Shown in pieces: positions 36,401 through 45,966 of a DNA stretch of 64,000 bases. Each line of letters begins with the position of its first letter. Position 1 is the stretch's first letter. A program made the position numbers and the translations under genes. This DNA comes from Aureobasidium sp. EXF-3400 (Eukaryota; Ascomycota; Dothideomycetes; Dothideales; Saccotheciaceae): positions 1 to 64,000 of the forward strand of contig SWBL01000122.1 in NCBI GenBank assembly GCA_024195585.1. The letters are read 5' to 3'. Below the pieces are notes generated by a model. It saw nothing but the letters and a program-made list of their open reading frames with translations. It had not been told where the DNA came from and made no database searches.

Positions 36401-39333
36401 CCTGGATTCACTCCGCACGCCTTCTTGATATCTGCGAGAGATGTCGTACTGTGTTGCATGATGTCTCGGTTATCGCCCTGGAGGCGACGCAAAGCATCAA
36501 CAAACCTTCGGCACTCCACGGTGTTGATACGTGAAGGAAGAGTCGACAAAAGAGGTCCGACCATACTTTCAACGTCGACAATAGGTAAAGTCCTTCCAGA
36601 GAAGACTGTACCGAATACCACGTCCTCTGTACCCATGTACGAACCAAGGAGGACAGCATACGCAGCTTGGAAAAACACATGTGAACTGCATGAATATGTC
36701 TGCGCAGCTTCACTTAGTGCTTGTATATCCACCTTGATGAAATGCTCCGCACTTCGAAGGGCCTGTGAGGGTATCGATTTGGGTGACAAGTTAGGCAAGC
36801 GGCTGGGAGTGGCACCAGACAGATGATCTCGCCAGAAGTCGAGATGTGATGTCTGGTCTTCGTTTCGCTGAAGGCTAAAGAACTTGTTGAGGGCCCCGAA
36901 AGATGGTCTTTCTGGTATCTCCTTGCCCTGCAACAAGTCGTCCAAGTCGTCGAGAATGACTTCCACTGACCATTGATCATACAACGCATGGTGTATGTTC
37001 ACAATGAGCTCCAAGCCAGTATCAGATCTCCTATATTGAAACAGAAGTGGTCGTAGAAGCGTCTCTTGATCCGTGATAGACCATCCAGAATATTGTGACT
37101 CGGCACATGCAACTTGAGAGGCAGCGATGCTCTTCCATACAATCTGAGCGTAGGAGCAGTGAGAACTTGTAGATACGCAAAAGCCAGATCTCAAGGCAGT
37201 GTGTTTCTCAGCTAACGTGTATAAAGCTTGACGCAATCTCTCGAAAGGGATGGCTGAAGCCACTGTGAAACGGAGCTCGTTGCAATATGCTTGAGGTTGC
37301 CTTGCTGTTTCGACCAACATGGCGTCTTGAAGTGGCGTACATGGAAGAACATCTTGTATGCTGCTTACAGCTGTTTCAGATTCTAGCGTTGCTTCAACAT
37401 TCGATCTTAGCTCGTGGAGAATGCTTTCCCACTCTCGGGCATCATTCTCGTGAACACCATTGGAAGAAGCCTTGTTTTGGAGGAGCTGATCAAGGGCAAG
37501 CAAGTTCGATACCGAGAGCAATTCGAGAGCGCTGAAGCCAGCATAACCTTGCTTTCGCAGCTCAGAAGCGATTTGGATCGCTCTAAGTGAATCCAGTCCA
37601 GCAGCGCCGAGGTCGGTGTTATGGTCAATCGGAGCGCCTAGCACGCTCTGTATTGTGCGCGCTACATTGCTAGCAATTTCAGATACGTCAGAAGGCTCCG
37701 CTGATTTCTGGGGGGCCTTCGAGCTGTAATCGCTTCCCAGTTTCTTCTTGTCAACCTTGCCTGAAGGAAGATAAGGGAAGTCGTCAAGTAAGACGATGTC
37801 GTTAGGTAGCATATAAGCTGGAAGCCACTTTTGACAAGCGCTCTTGATGTTTTTCGGAGCAAGTTTGTCGGAGTCGCCAATGCAAAACAGGATCAAAAGA
37901 CCAGATATGACGCTTGCAACTACTGCGTGACATCCATCAGCCTTTGATGCAGCGTGCTCGATTTCTCCTAGCTCAACACGTTGACCTCTCAATTTGACCT
38001 GACCACTTGAGATACGTCCATGGCATTCCAAAGTGCCGTTGCGATGGAGACGAGCTTTGTCACCCGTACGGTAAAGATTACCATACTTCGGATGGGATAC
38101 AAAAGCAGCCCTGGTTTGCTCATCTCGATTGAGGTAGCCATCCGCTAGCTGATATCCACCTACAACGAGTTCACCAATCTCGCCTATTGGCAAAATTTCA
38201 ATCTCGCTGGCATGCTTAGGAGATCCTGCTGGCTTTACGATGAAACAAGAAACTGTGTCCAAAGGGATTCCGATTGTGCCAGCAGGCAGATCTGCCGCAA
38301 AGTCTGGTTGCAGGGTACAGTGGATGGCGGCCTCAGTGGGACCGTACATACCGTAAAGGATACCAGGCCGATCGTCTGAGCCGCCAAATTGTTGAATGAC
38401 CGGTGTGTTGAGCATCTCACCAATTGTGAGGAGCGTCCGTAAGGTAGGGACATTGTCCCTCGTACGAACAAGACTAGCAGCGACTGATGGCGTGAGCTCG
38501 GCAGCATCTATGTTTAGTGAAGTGATTGTCCCTGGAAGATCACCAAGCAGGCGACTGCGTTCAACAGAGACAAGTGTAGATCCACGATACCATGGGAAGA
38601 AGATCTCGAACACACTGACGTCGAAAGTTGGACTTGCAAACTGAAGAAACCTGGAGAAGCCTGGAATAAACCGATTATGTGCCAGAAGGGATTGTGTCAC
38701 TGCCCGATGTGACAAACAGACCGCTTTCGGCAGACCAGTACTACCCGAGGTATACATGATGTAGGCGAGAGAGGAAGTATCAGGACAGACCAATTCCTGC
38801 TCGAGCGTTTCTGATGTGGTAAGGGAGTAGGACCCTGACTGTTCATCGTCCACTGTAATAATGACAACGTTCTCCAGCTCTGGAAGTCTCGAACGCATGG
38901 CAGTAGTCGTCAGAAGAATGTTGGCCGAAGTATCCTGCAATATAAACCTCAGTCTGTCTTCTGGCACATCCAGATTCAGAGGACAGAATGCAGCTCCTGA
39001 TTTGAGAATCGCCAGTTGCGAAATGTACAAAGACGTGCATTGCGGGATATAGATGGGCACAATTCCAGGTGTCTTTTGTGAGACTCGACGGCCAACCTCC
39101 GTGATTCGCAATGTTAAATCTGCTGCTTCTCTATGCAAGTCCGCGTAGGATAATGTGCTCTTCTCACCATCCGCGTCTAAATATTCGAGAGCAATGCCGG
39201 GAGTTTCAGGACCTGATATAAGTTCGTGAAGCAGCCCGGGACCTTCCAACTTGGTTGGTATGGGGTTGAGAATGGACAATGTCTTGTCCATTTTGAGCGT
39301 TGTTTCGTCGATCGAGAGTGTTCTTGCTGGCAT
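24448..39333 (-). CDS. sidC: Ferrichrome-type siderophore NRPS (SidC-like), three exons
   Basis: Exons 39333-33076, 33023-32959 (65 nt) and 32881-24448 join across introns of 52 and 77 bp (donors GTAAGT and GTGAGT; acceptors TAG and CAG), giving 4918 aa. Domains read in order A1-T1-C1-A2-T2-C2-T3-C3-A3-T4-C4-T5-C5-T6-C6. Thiolation serines lie at about 582, 1655, 2215, 3290, 3839 and 4399 (GLDSL, GLDSV, GLDSI, GLNSI, GLDSV, GVDSI). All three A domains keep the A3 loop (YTSGSTGLPK, FTSGTTGKPK, YTSGTTGTPK), the A7 Y-R-T/S-G-D and an A10 lysine. C domains carry HHALYDQ, HHALYDA, HHAIFDA, HHALYDG, AHALYDG and HHALYDA. There is no thioesterase; a terminal C domain, as in SidC/Sib1 enzymes, is expected to cyclise. 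The enzyme should condense three N5-acyl-N5-hydroxyornithines with small amino acids. By-eye codes are A3 DVLDIGFIGK (likely acyl-hydroxyornithine), A1 DVFELIMIHK and A2 DVFSVAGNIK. Confidence 0.95.
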
Positions 39334-40105
39334 ATTATTGATTAAGTATGTAGGTCGTAGTCCATAAGTCTATGATAGAAAAGGCCAGCAATGAGATGTG
39401 TTTGTCATATCAAGGTAAGATGAAAATGGCAAACAATGTATTCAGTAAGAGAGCTAGGAGGTGTGATCGGTAAGGCAGGATTCTTGCAAGTCGATTTTGC
39501 ATGAACTCTTGTTCCGACGGCGGCATGCTATTCAAGTGTTAGACCATGTCGACTCGTGCAGTCACACGAAATCTACACGAGGAAAAGTCGACCGACGATC
39601 AAGGACTGACGACTTCAATCACAACCAAATTAAGCCCGGCACTAGCAAGCTTAGGGCAGCGTGCGTGCGCTGTGGCAGACGGTGGAAACTGCCGAGGTCG
39701 GCGGGCAGCAACTTCTCACTCAAACTTGCTCTTCGCGCGTGCGGAATATCGATAATTATTTGTTGTCGTATGGGTTTACGGAAGCAGTCATCATCTGGTA
39801 GCTAGATTTGAAAATTGGCCTTCGAATGAGTGATATCCATCCGGTATCCGGCATGTTAAAGAAACGAGGCCACGCGGAGCAAAGTCTGGAAGATTTCAAA
39901 TCGTCATGATCCTGCATGACGATTCACAGCGAAAGTCGGGCAGCCAACGGCCACTCCCAACTGAACTTTGAACTGGGCAGCTGCCAGCGCGTCTGCATCG
40001 CTTAACATTTCTACTGTTGCATTGTACATCTTCATGGGTAAGAAATTTTTACAAGGGTTCTGAGTTGGGGGTAGGGGGTAGAGCGCCAATTTGCTTGGAA
40101 AAAAT

Positions 40106-40114
40106 TTATCTGAT
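40106..40114 (-). promoter_or_regulatory. GATA (SreA-type) element ATCAGATAA
   Basis: Plus-strand TTATCTGAT is the complement of ATCAGATAA, a full match to the ATCWGATAA consensus of the fungal iron repressor SreA. It lies about 770 bp upstream of the NRPS start and 626 bp upstream of the ABC start. Confidence 0.6.
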
Positions 40115-40126
40115 TCTCAGCCCCTC

Positions 40127-40135
40127 ATCTGATAA
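40127..40135 (+). promoter_or_regulatory. GATA (SreA-type) element ATCTGATAA
   Basis: This is a full match to ATCWGATAA, 12 bp from the previous element and in the opposite orientation. Another TGATAA follows directly at 40136-40141. Paired GATA sites are typical for GATA factors with two zinc fingers, such as SreA. Confidence 0.6.
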
Positions 40136-40739
40136 TGATAATCTAAGCGTTATGACGATCGTCGCTAGCAGTAGTTAGCCGCTGACGACAGAGTCAGGTC
40201 GTGCGGATCTGATACCGTGTCTTGGCTACTCACCGTCACGAAAACCATGCTTCCAAACGAGAAAGTGATGCTTCAACGCTTTCTTTAGTCCAATGATTGA
40301 CAGGTTTCAATATGTCACTGTCGTCAGTCCGACACGCTTGCTAATAAGCGGCCATTTACGCGTCGTAAAATGTTTCCGACCTGCCGAAGTTTGAGTGATC
40401 GTCGGACATGATGATGGGCAAGGCAACTAAACTACAGCGTGGATGTGCCCGTGGATCCTCGGGTGTCAAGTCTCAACACTGCACGTTCTTGGTTCAAAAA
40501 ACTTCTCCTTTACCATGATTTGCACATGGTTTTGCTAACCAATCCACGTGTTGGCCGTATACTCTGAGGTGCTGTCATTTTACGAGTACGGGTGGTTTGG
40601 AGGCTTGAAGTTTAAGGTGGCTTCTTCTACAAAAAAGGAACTTCGTTGCCAGAGAACCTCCGCACGTTTTGTTTGAAAACGCCATTCAACCTGCACCACT
40701 TGAAAGAGGTAACCATTTACAATAGTGCCTCACATCACG

Positions 40740-43700
40740 ATGCTCTCTGCCAATGGCAGGCGCAGGCGGTCAGGCTCGTCTGACCATGGACGACCAAGGC
40801 CTTCGATGGCCAACGTCGAGACAGAAGGCAACTTCGAGACCACTACTATGAATTCTGCGCAACCGCGATCATGGCATACCAACTTCGTCTTCGTTTCTCG
40901 CAAGTTGCTTCAGCAGATTCTTGGTAAAAACCCATTCAAGAGTTCATACGTGGATCTATACAAGGTTGTCAACGACACACAGTCGAGATTAATTCTATGG
41001 GCTGGTATCCTACTGGCGATAGCCGCCGGCACTCCACTGCCCATTATTGGTTACATCTTCGGGCAGATTATCACCTCCTTCCCACCTCCGGAACATGTCC
41101 TGCTTAATAGGCTATACGAACTCATCGGTGTAGCTTGCGGTTACTTTATCGTTACTACTGGTTACGCAATCGCATGGGGCTTGACTGGAGAAAGGATCTC
41201 ACGTCGCTTCCGAGAAGCCCTTGTTGAACGCCTGCTCGGTCTCGAGCAAGCGTACTTCGATATCAATGATCCGGATATCACCAATCTCTTGACCGAAAAA
41301 ATCGAAGCGATACAGATAGGAACATCCGAAAAAGTCGGCATCTTCATACAGTCGATCAGCTATTTCGTTGCTGCCTTTGTTGTTGGATTCATCTTGAATG
41401 CCAAACTCACTGGAATATTGTTCGCTGCTGTCATACCTATCATGAGTCTGATCGTTGTGATTGGTTCCTCCAGAGTCGCGAAGTATACGAAAGCAGCCGC
41501 CCAGTATAGTGAGGCTGCCGGAAGGATTGCTGAGAGCGCCATTCATGCTGTCAAGGTCGTGCAAGCTTTTGGAATGGCCGACAATCTCAGCAAAGAACAC
41601 TATCGCCTGCTCAAATTGTCTGCAAGATACGCCATTCGAAAATCTATCTCTGCCGCGCTTATGCTTGGCATGGTCTACTTCACTGCCTATAGTGCCAATG
41701 CACTTGCTTTCTGGGAAGGCTCACGATTGGCTGCGGAATCAGGTACAGACAATGCTGGTACTGTGTATGCCGTGGTCTTCTTGATCATAGATGCGTCATT
41801 TGTCGTTGGTCAATTTGGCCCATTTCTTGGTTCCTTTGCTACTGCTGCAGCTGCTGGCGAAAGCATTTACGAGATTCTCAATCAGCCACAATCAGAGATC
41901 AATGTCTACTCCGAAAGTGGACAAGAGGCCACCGAGGAAGACATGAGAGCTGATCTTAACTTCCGAGGAGTTACGTTCGTGTATCCTGCCAGAACAACAG
42001 CTCGTGCTCTGGATGAATTGAACCTGACGCTTAAAGCTGGACAGATGAATGCCATTGTTGGAACAAGTGGCTGCGGCAAGAGTACTCTTGTGTCTTTGCT
42101 TTTACGACTATACGACATATCGTCTGGCCAATTGACGATAGGAGAGCACAATATCAAGGACTTCAACGTGAGGAGTCTGAGGAAATACACGGCATTAGTC
42201 GATCAGGATTCTGTTCTGTTTTCCGGCTCGGTTCTTGATAATATCAGTTATGGACTTGGAGAACATCCATTATCCGAGGAAGTCGTTTTGGAGAGATGCA
42301 CAGAGGCTGCCAAAGCTGCTAACCTGGACTTCGTCGACTTCTTGCCTCAAGGTATTCACACTCGTATCGGCAACGGTGGTTACACTCAGCTGTCTGGTGG
42401 ACAAACTCAGAGAATTTGCTTGGCTAGAGCCCTAGTCAAGAAACCTGCATTGCTTCTGCTCGATGAGCCGACTGCGGCCCTTGACGCGAACAGCGAAAGA
42501 CTCATTATGGATTCTGTGAAAGCCGTGGCCGCAACAGGTACAACAGTGGTCATGGTAGCACATCGACTCTCTACTGTGTCCGACTCGCCTAACATTGTGC
42601 TCATGGGTGCGGGCAAGGTTATCGAGCAAGGCAACCATGACGAACTCATGCAACTGGGAGGCGCCTACAACAATCTCATTCAGGCTCAACAACTCAATGA
42701 TTCGGATGAATCCTCTGAAGAGGTTTCACCAGCATCCGCCAGTCAGATTGTCAAAAGAGAAGCCTCCAAATCTGAGGACACGTCCGCATCGAGTGATTCC
42801 GCCCTGATGTCCCCAGAGGTGAAGAAGGAAGAAACACCCGCCAAGAAGACTGGGTTCTGGAAACTCCTTCTGAGATGCCTTCGCCTGGCCAAACCCGACT
42901 CTCCAATCATCGCCTTGGGACTTGCTGCGTCGATTATATCAGGTGGTATCATTCTCGGCGAAGCCATCGTCTTTGGCAACCTCATCTCTGTGTTGAACAA
43001 TACAGACAGTCCCAACTTCCGCAACAGAGCAGATTTCTTTTCTCTCATGTTCTTCATCCTAGCACTAATTGCCTTCTTTTCCTACTCTGGTAATGGATGC
43101 TGCTTTGGCATCGTATCCTCACATTTTGTGGCTAAGATTCAACATATCTCCCTCGCCAGCATTCTACGGCAGGATATGCAGTGGTTCTCGGGTCGGTCAG
43201 TGTCGTCACTCATGACTAGTCTAAACTCAGATGCAGGTCAACTGGCTTGCTTGTCTGGAGTGGCTATTGGTACCATCTTCACAGTAATTGTATCTGTCAC
43301 TGGTGGCATTATCCTTGCCCATGTGGTGGCTTGGAAGATTGCTGTTGTCCTACTAGCTGCTGTTCCTGTCATGATCACGGCTGGTTATGTTAGACTACGC
43401 GTGCTTGCCCTCGCAGAGAACAGGCATAGATCCGCATACAATGATGCTGCTTCCATCGCAGCCGAAGCATGTCGAGGTATCAGAACCATTGCCTCCCTAG
43501 GAAGGGAGCGTGGGGTTTCTGAAACTTTCAAGGCTGCTATAAAAGAGCCGTACGACAAGGGAATCCGATTCACTCTCATAACGAATACGCTGCTAGCTTT
43601 GAGTTTCTCGATTACCTATTTCGTATATGCCCTTGCCTACTGGTGGGGAGCTAAACAAGTGAGAAATGGCAGCTACAGTGAACTCGACTTCTTCATTGTC

Positions 43701-44654
43701 CTGCCTGCCCTTCTTTTCTCTGCACAGAGTGCTGGCCAGATTTTCAGTCTGTCTCCAGAGATGTCTCGAGCTGGAATTGCTGCACGAAATGTGTTTGGGC
43801 TGCACGATCAGCAGCCGACTATCGCAGATGGTAACACCAAGCAGTCTCAAGTGTCGCCAAACTCAGAAAAGCCTGTCCCAGCTCTGACAGAAAAGACAGA
43901 CGCCCCTCTCGGAGGCTGGATTGAATTCAAGGACGTTAGTCTGTGTTATCCGTCCAAGCCACAACACCCAGCGCTGCAAAACGTCAACATTTCTGTCAAG
44001 CCAGGCGAATTCATCGCGCTTGTTGGTCCTAGTGGAGCAGGCAAGTCTACTATTGTCTCACTTTTGCAACGCTTCTACGATCCAACAACTGGCAGCGTGC
44101 AGCTCGACGGACAGGACATCCGTGAGGTCACCGTATCACAGCACAGAGCTCGATTGGGGCTGGTACCTCAAGAGCCAGACCTCTTCCCTGGCTCCATCTC
44201 TTATAACATCGGTTTGGGTGCAGCACTAGGGCAGTCGGTGACACAAGCCGACATTGAAGAGATTTGCGCCAAATGTGGAATCCACGACTTCATCATGAGT
44301 TTGCCAGAAGGCTACAGCACAGAGTGCGGCACCAATGGCTCAAAGCTTTCTGGTGGTCAGAAGCAGCGCGTTGCTGTCGCTAGAGCACTGATTAGGTCGC
44401 CGGAAGTACTTCTTCTGGATGAGTACACTTCTGCTCTCGATGCTCATTCTGAGCAACAGATCAAAGAGGCCGTGGATGGAGCCAGTATAGGTAGAACTAC
44501 CATTGTGGTTGCACACAGACTGTCCACGGTGCAACACGCCGATAGGATATTCGTATTCGACAACGGACGCGTTTTGGAGGTTGGAAGCCACGCTGAGCTT
44601 GTTGCTCAAGGAGGGTTGTATGCGAGTATGGTCAAGGCACAGACATTGGCTTAG
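40740..44654 (+). CDS. Full-length ABC-B (MDR-type) transporter of the siderophore locus
   Basis: 1304 aa from the first true ATG at 40740; the frame extends 15 bases upstream only through a GTG. The layout is TMD1-NBD1-TMD2-NBD2 with a ~75-residue cytosolic N-terminus. NBD1 has Walker A GTSGCGKST (about 441), signature LSGGQ (about 551), Walker B LLLLDEPTAALD and H-loop VAHRLSTV. NBD2 has Walker A GPSGAGKST (about 1096), LSGGQ (about 1203), LLLDEYTSALD and VAHRLSTV. Both ATP sites look competent. Hydrophobic helices are evident at about 80-110, 125-150, 200-250 and 300-360, and again at about 730-1010. A Ser/Glu/Lys-rich linker joins the halves. It is transcribed divergently from the NRPS, and ABC-B pumps recur in fungal siderophore clusters. 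Its cargo could be ferrichrome-type siderophore, a precursor or a breakdown product; direction of transport is unknown, though this subfamily usually exports. Confidence 0.93.
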   Translation: MLSANGRRRRSGSSDHGRPRPSMANVETEGNFETTTMNSAQPRSWHTNFVFVSRKLLQQILGKNPFKSSYVDLYKVVNDTQSRLILWAGILLAIAAGTPLPIIGYIFGQIITSFPPPEHVLLNRLYELIGVACGYFIVTTGYAIAWGLTGERISRRFREALVERLLGLEQAYFDINDPDITNLLTEKIEAIQIGTSEKVGIFIQSISYFVAAFVVGFILNAKLTGILFAAVIPIMSLIVVIGSSRVAKYTKAAAQYSEAAGRIAESAIHAVKVVQAFGMADNLSKEHYRLLKLSARYAIRKSISAALMLGMVYFTAYSANALAFWEGSRLAAESGTDNAGTVYAVVFLIIDASFVVGQFGPFLGSFATAAAAGESIYEILNQPQSEINVYSESGQEATEEDMRADLNFRGVTFVYPARTTARALDELNLTLKAGQMNAIVGTSGCGKSTLVSLLLRLYDISSGQLTIGEHNIKDFNVRSLRKYTALVDQDSVLFSGSVLDNISYGLGEHPLSEEVVLERCTEAAKAANLDFVDFLPQGIHTRIGNGGYTQLSGGQTQRICLARALVKKPALLLLDEPTAALDANSERLIMDSVKAVAATGTTVVMVAHRLSTVSDSPNIVLMGAGKVIEQGNHDELMQLGGAYNNLIQAQQLNDSDESSEEVSPASASQIVKREASKSEDTSASSDSALMSPEVKKEETPAKKTGFWKLLLRCLRLAKPDSPIIALGLAASIISGGIILGEAIVFGNLISVLNNTDSPNFRNRADFFSLMFFILALIAFFSYSGNGCCFGIVSSHFVAKIQHISLASILRQDMQWFSGRSVSSLMTSLNSDAGQLACLSGVAIGTIFTVIVSVTGGIILAHVVAWKIAVVLLAAVPVMITAGYVRLRVLALAENRHRSAYNDAASIAAEACRGIRTIASLGRERGVSETFKAAIKEPYDKGIRFTLITNTLLALSFSITYFVYALAYWWGAKQVRNGSYSELDFFIVLPALLFSAQSAGQIFSLSPEMSRAGIAARNVFGLHDQQPTIADGNTKQSQVSPNSEKPVPALTEKTDAPLGGWIEFKDVSLCYPSKPQHPALQNVNISVKPGEFIALVGPSGAGKSTIVSLLQRFYDPTTGSVQLDGQDIREVTVSQHRARLGLVPQEPDLFPGSISYNIGLGAALGQSVTQADIEEICAKCGIHDFIMSLPEGYSTECGTNGSKLSGGQKQRVAVARALIRSPEVLLLDEYTSALDAHSEQQIKEAVDGASIGRTTIVVAHRLSTVQHADRIFVFDNGRVLEVGSHAELVAQGGLYASMVKAQTLA

Positions 44655-45004
44655 TGTGTTGGGTCATTTCATGGAGGTTGCTGCTACACCATGTCGTTAC
44701 ATTCTGCATATTCCGATATTTTCTTCGGGTCAAACTAGCGAGGAGTTTTAGGAGGGATCAAAAATGGTTCCAAATTAGGCAGGTGTCATTTGAACAAAAT
44801 ACAGCGATATCGCTTCGTTGTTTCACAGAATTCAGGGACCCCCTACGAGATAGACACACCACAGTCTACAAGCCATGTATACAGATCAACTCATGTGCCC
44901 TGCTCTGAAATCCCAACAGAAACAGTGAAACGCGAGTTCTGTGCGCGATGGTGTGGTGGGACAGATTGATGGCAGGCCCGCAGTCTGTGCGTCCTTGGAA
45001 GCGG

Positions 45005-45013
45005 ATCTGATAA
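45005..45013 (+). promoter_or_regulatory. GATA (SreA-type) element ATCTGATAA
   Basis: Full match to ATCWGATAA, about 950 bp upstream of the sidA start codon and 350 bp after the ABC stop codon. Confidence 0.5.
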
Positions 45014-45204
45014 CTTTACTTCGGGAACCAGCGGTGACAAGGACAGGGATGCGGGCTCCGATGACGGCGGGCGTCTTGGCCTGATCGTAGGATCAGATTG
45101 TAAATGTCAAGACTGATATTTATGGTAGAGAAGAAGTGTTGGTGATTTGGCTTGTTCGAGTGTAGTCTGGCCTATGGACGGCAGGTCTTTGGACGTCGAC
45201 ACAC

Positions 45205-45229
45205 ACTTCTGTCAAATCGTGACAGAAGT
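45205..45229. repeat. Perfect 10-bp inverted repeat
   Basis: ACTTCTGTCA, 5-base spacer AATCG, then TGACAGAAGT: a perfect dyad in the sidA upstream region. It could be a dimeric regulator site or fold as an RNA hairpin. Confidence 0.7.
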
Positions 45230-45379
45230 CAATGAGAAGGCTGAGTTTCCGTGACAAGTGGGACTGTGGATACATCTCACGGGTGCCTTGCAGCTGCAGG
45301 TAGCCAAAGGTCCGTGATTCGCGCGGTGGTTCGACCCCACCATGTAGCTCGGGAATTGATCCTTGATCAGCCGAGGATG

Positions 45380-45409
45380 ATCTGATTAGACTAATTTCAT
45401 CTGATTAGA
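45380..45409 (+). repeat. Pair of 11-bp direct repeats ATCTGATTAGA
   Basis: Copies at 45380-45390 and 45399-45409, 19 bp apart start to start. Each contains ATCTGAT followed by TA, one base off the SreA-type consensus. They lie about 560 bp upstream of the sidA start codon. Confidence 0.65.
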
Positions 45410-45966
45410 TGCAGAGTTTTCACGCTGGCCGTTCGCACCACGCGAGAGCCAAGGCTCGATTCAGCGACCATGATGGTTTTGCTCGTGACAGAAGCTTTCA
45501 AGCACTGACGAGATGAAAACCCAACATGACATGACCCTGCTTGCCCTCGACCGAGCTTGCGACGACGAGGCGGGAACTCAGGCAATAGATAGAACCAATC
45601 GACCGCTGCCAGCGACATGTTTCTCCTCCCGCTCATGATTCTTTGCAATCGTCCTTGCCATCGTCTTTTTGTCTTGCCTTGTGTCCGTTTAACGATCCTG
45701 TCGTCATACACCAGTTTCAAAGTTAATGATTGCGTGGATAGGCTTTAATGGTATACGAACGGAAATAACGCAAGTAAGTCGTCAGACTCGTCACTCCGTG
45801 CTTCCGCTGGCTTACGCCTTCACCTTTTTTCTTTGGTATATTGCGAAGACCGCTGTATTCCAAGAATACCGTTTATGCATTTTCGACCCAACCATCCACG
45901 CAAGACGAGAAACACTCTATGTCCCGACTGACACAAATTCAAGAACAAGAAACAATACACGACACA

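Larger units (their letters stand above)
39334..40739. promoter_or_regulatory. Divergent promoter of the siderophore NRPS and ABC transporter genes
   Basis: A 1.4 kb region without a supportable gene separates the two start codons. It holds two complete ATCWGATAA elements (40106-40114 and 40127-40135) and a further TGATAA (40136-40141), plus several CCAAT pentamers (near 40086, 40291 and 40540). CCAAT plus GATA elements are what the iron regulators CBC-HapX and SreA use in Aspergillus; this is inferred for the present species. Confidence 0.6.
44655..45966. promoter_or_regulatory. Spacer and promoter region upstream of sidA
   Basis: No gene accepted. It contains one full ATCTGATAA (45005-45013), a stem CTGATC-GTAG-GATCAG (45081-45096), a perfect 10-bp inverted repeat (45205-45229) and a pair of 11-bp direct repeats ATCTGATTAGA (45380-45390 and 45399-45409). 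The density of short symmetric elements is higher than in neighbouring spacers. Confidence 0.5.

Noticed and set aside
45320..45355. tRNA-like T arm (GGTGG-TTCGACC-CCACC)
   Set aside because: Box B is perfect, but no acceptor stem, D arm or anticodon arm fits, and the nearest A-box-like sequence is too close.
45841..45966. N-terminal extension of SidA
   Set aside because: The frame opens with TTG at 45841; the next ATG (45919) has a poor context, while 45967 matches the family's usual N-terminal length.
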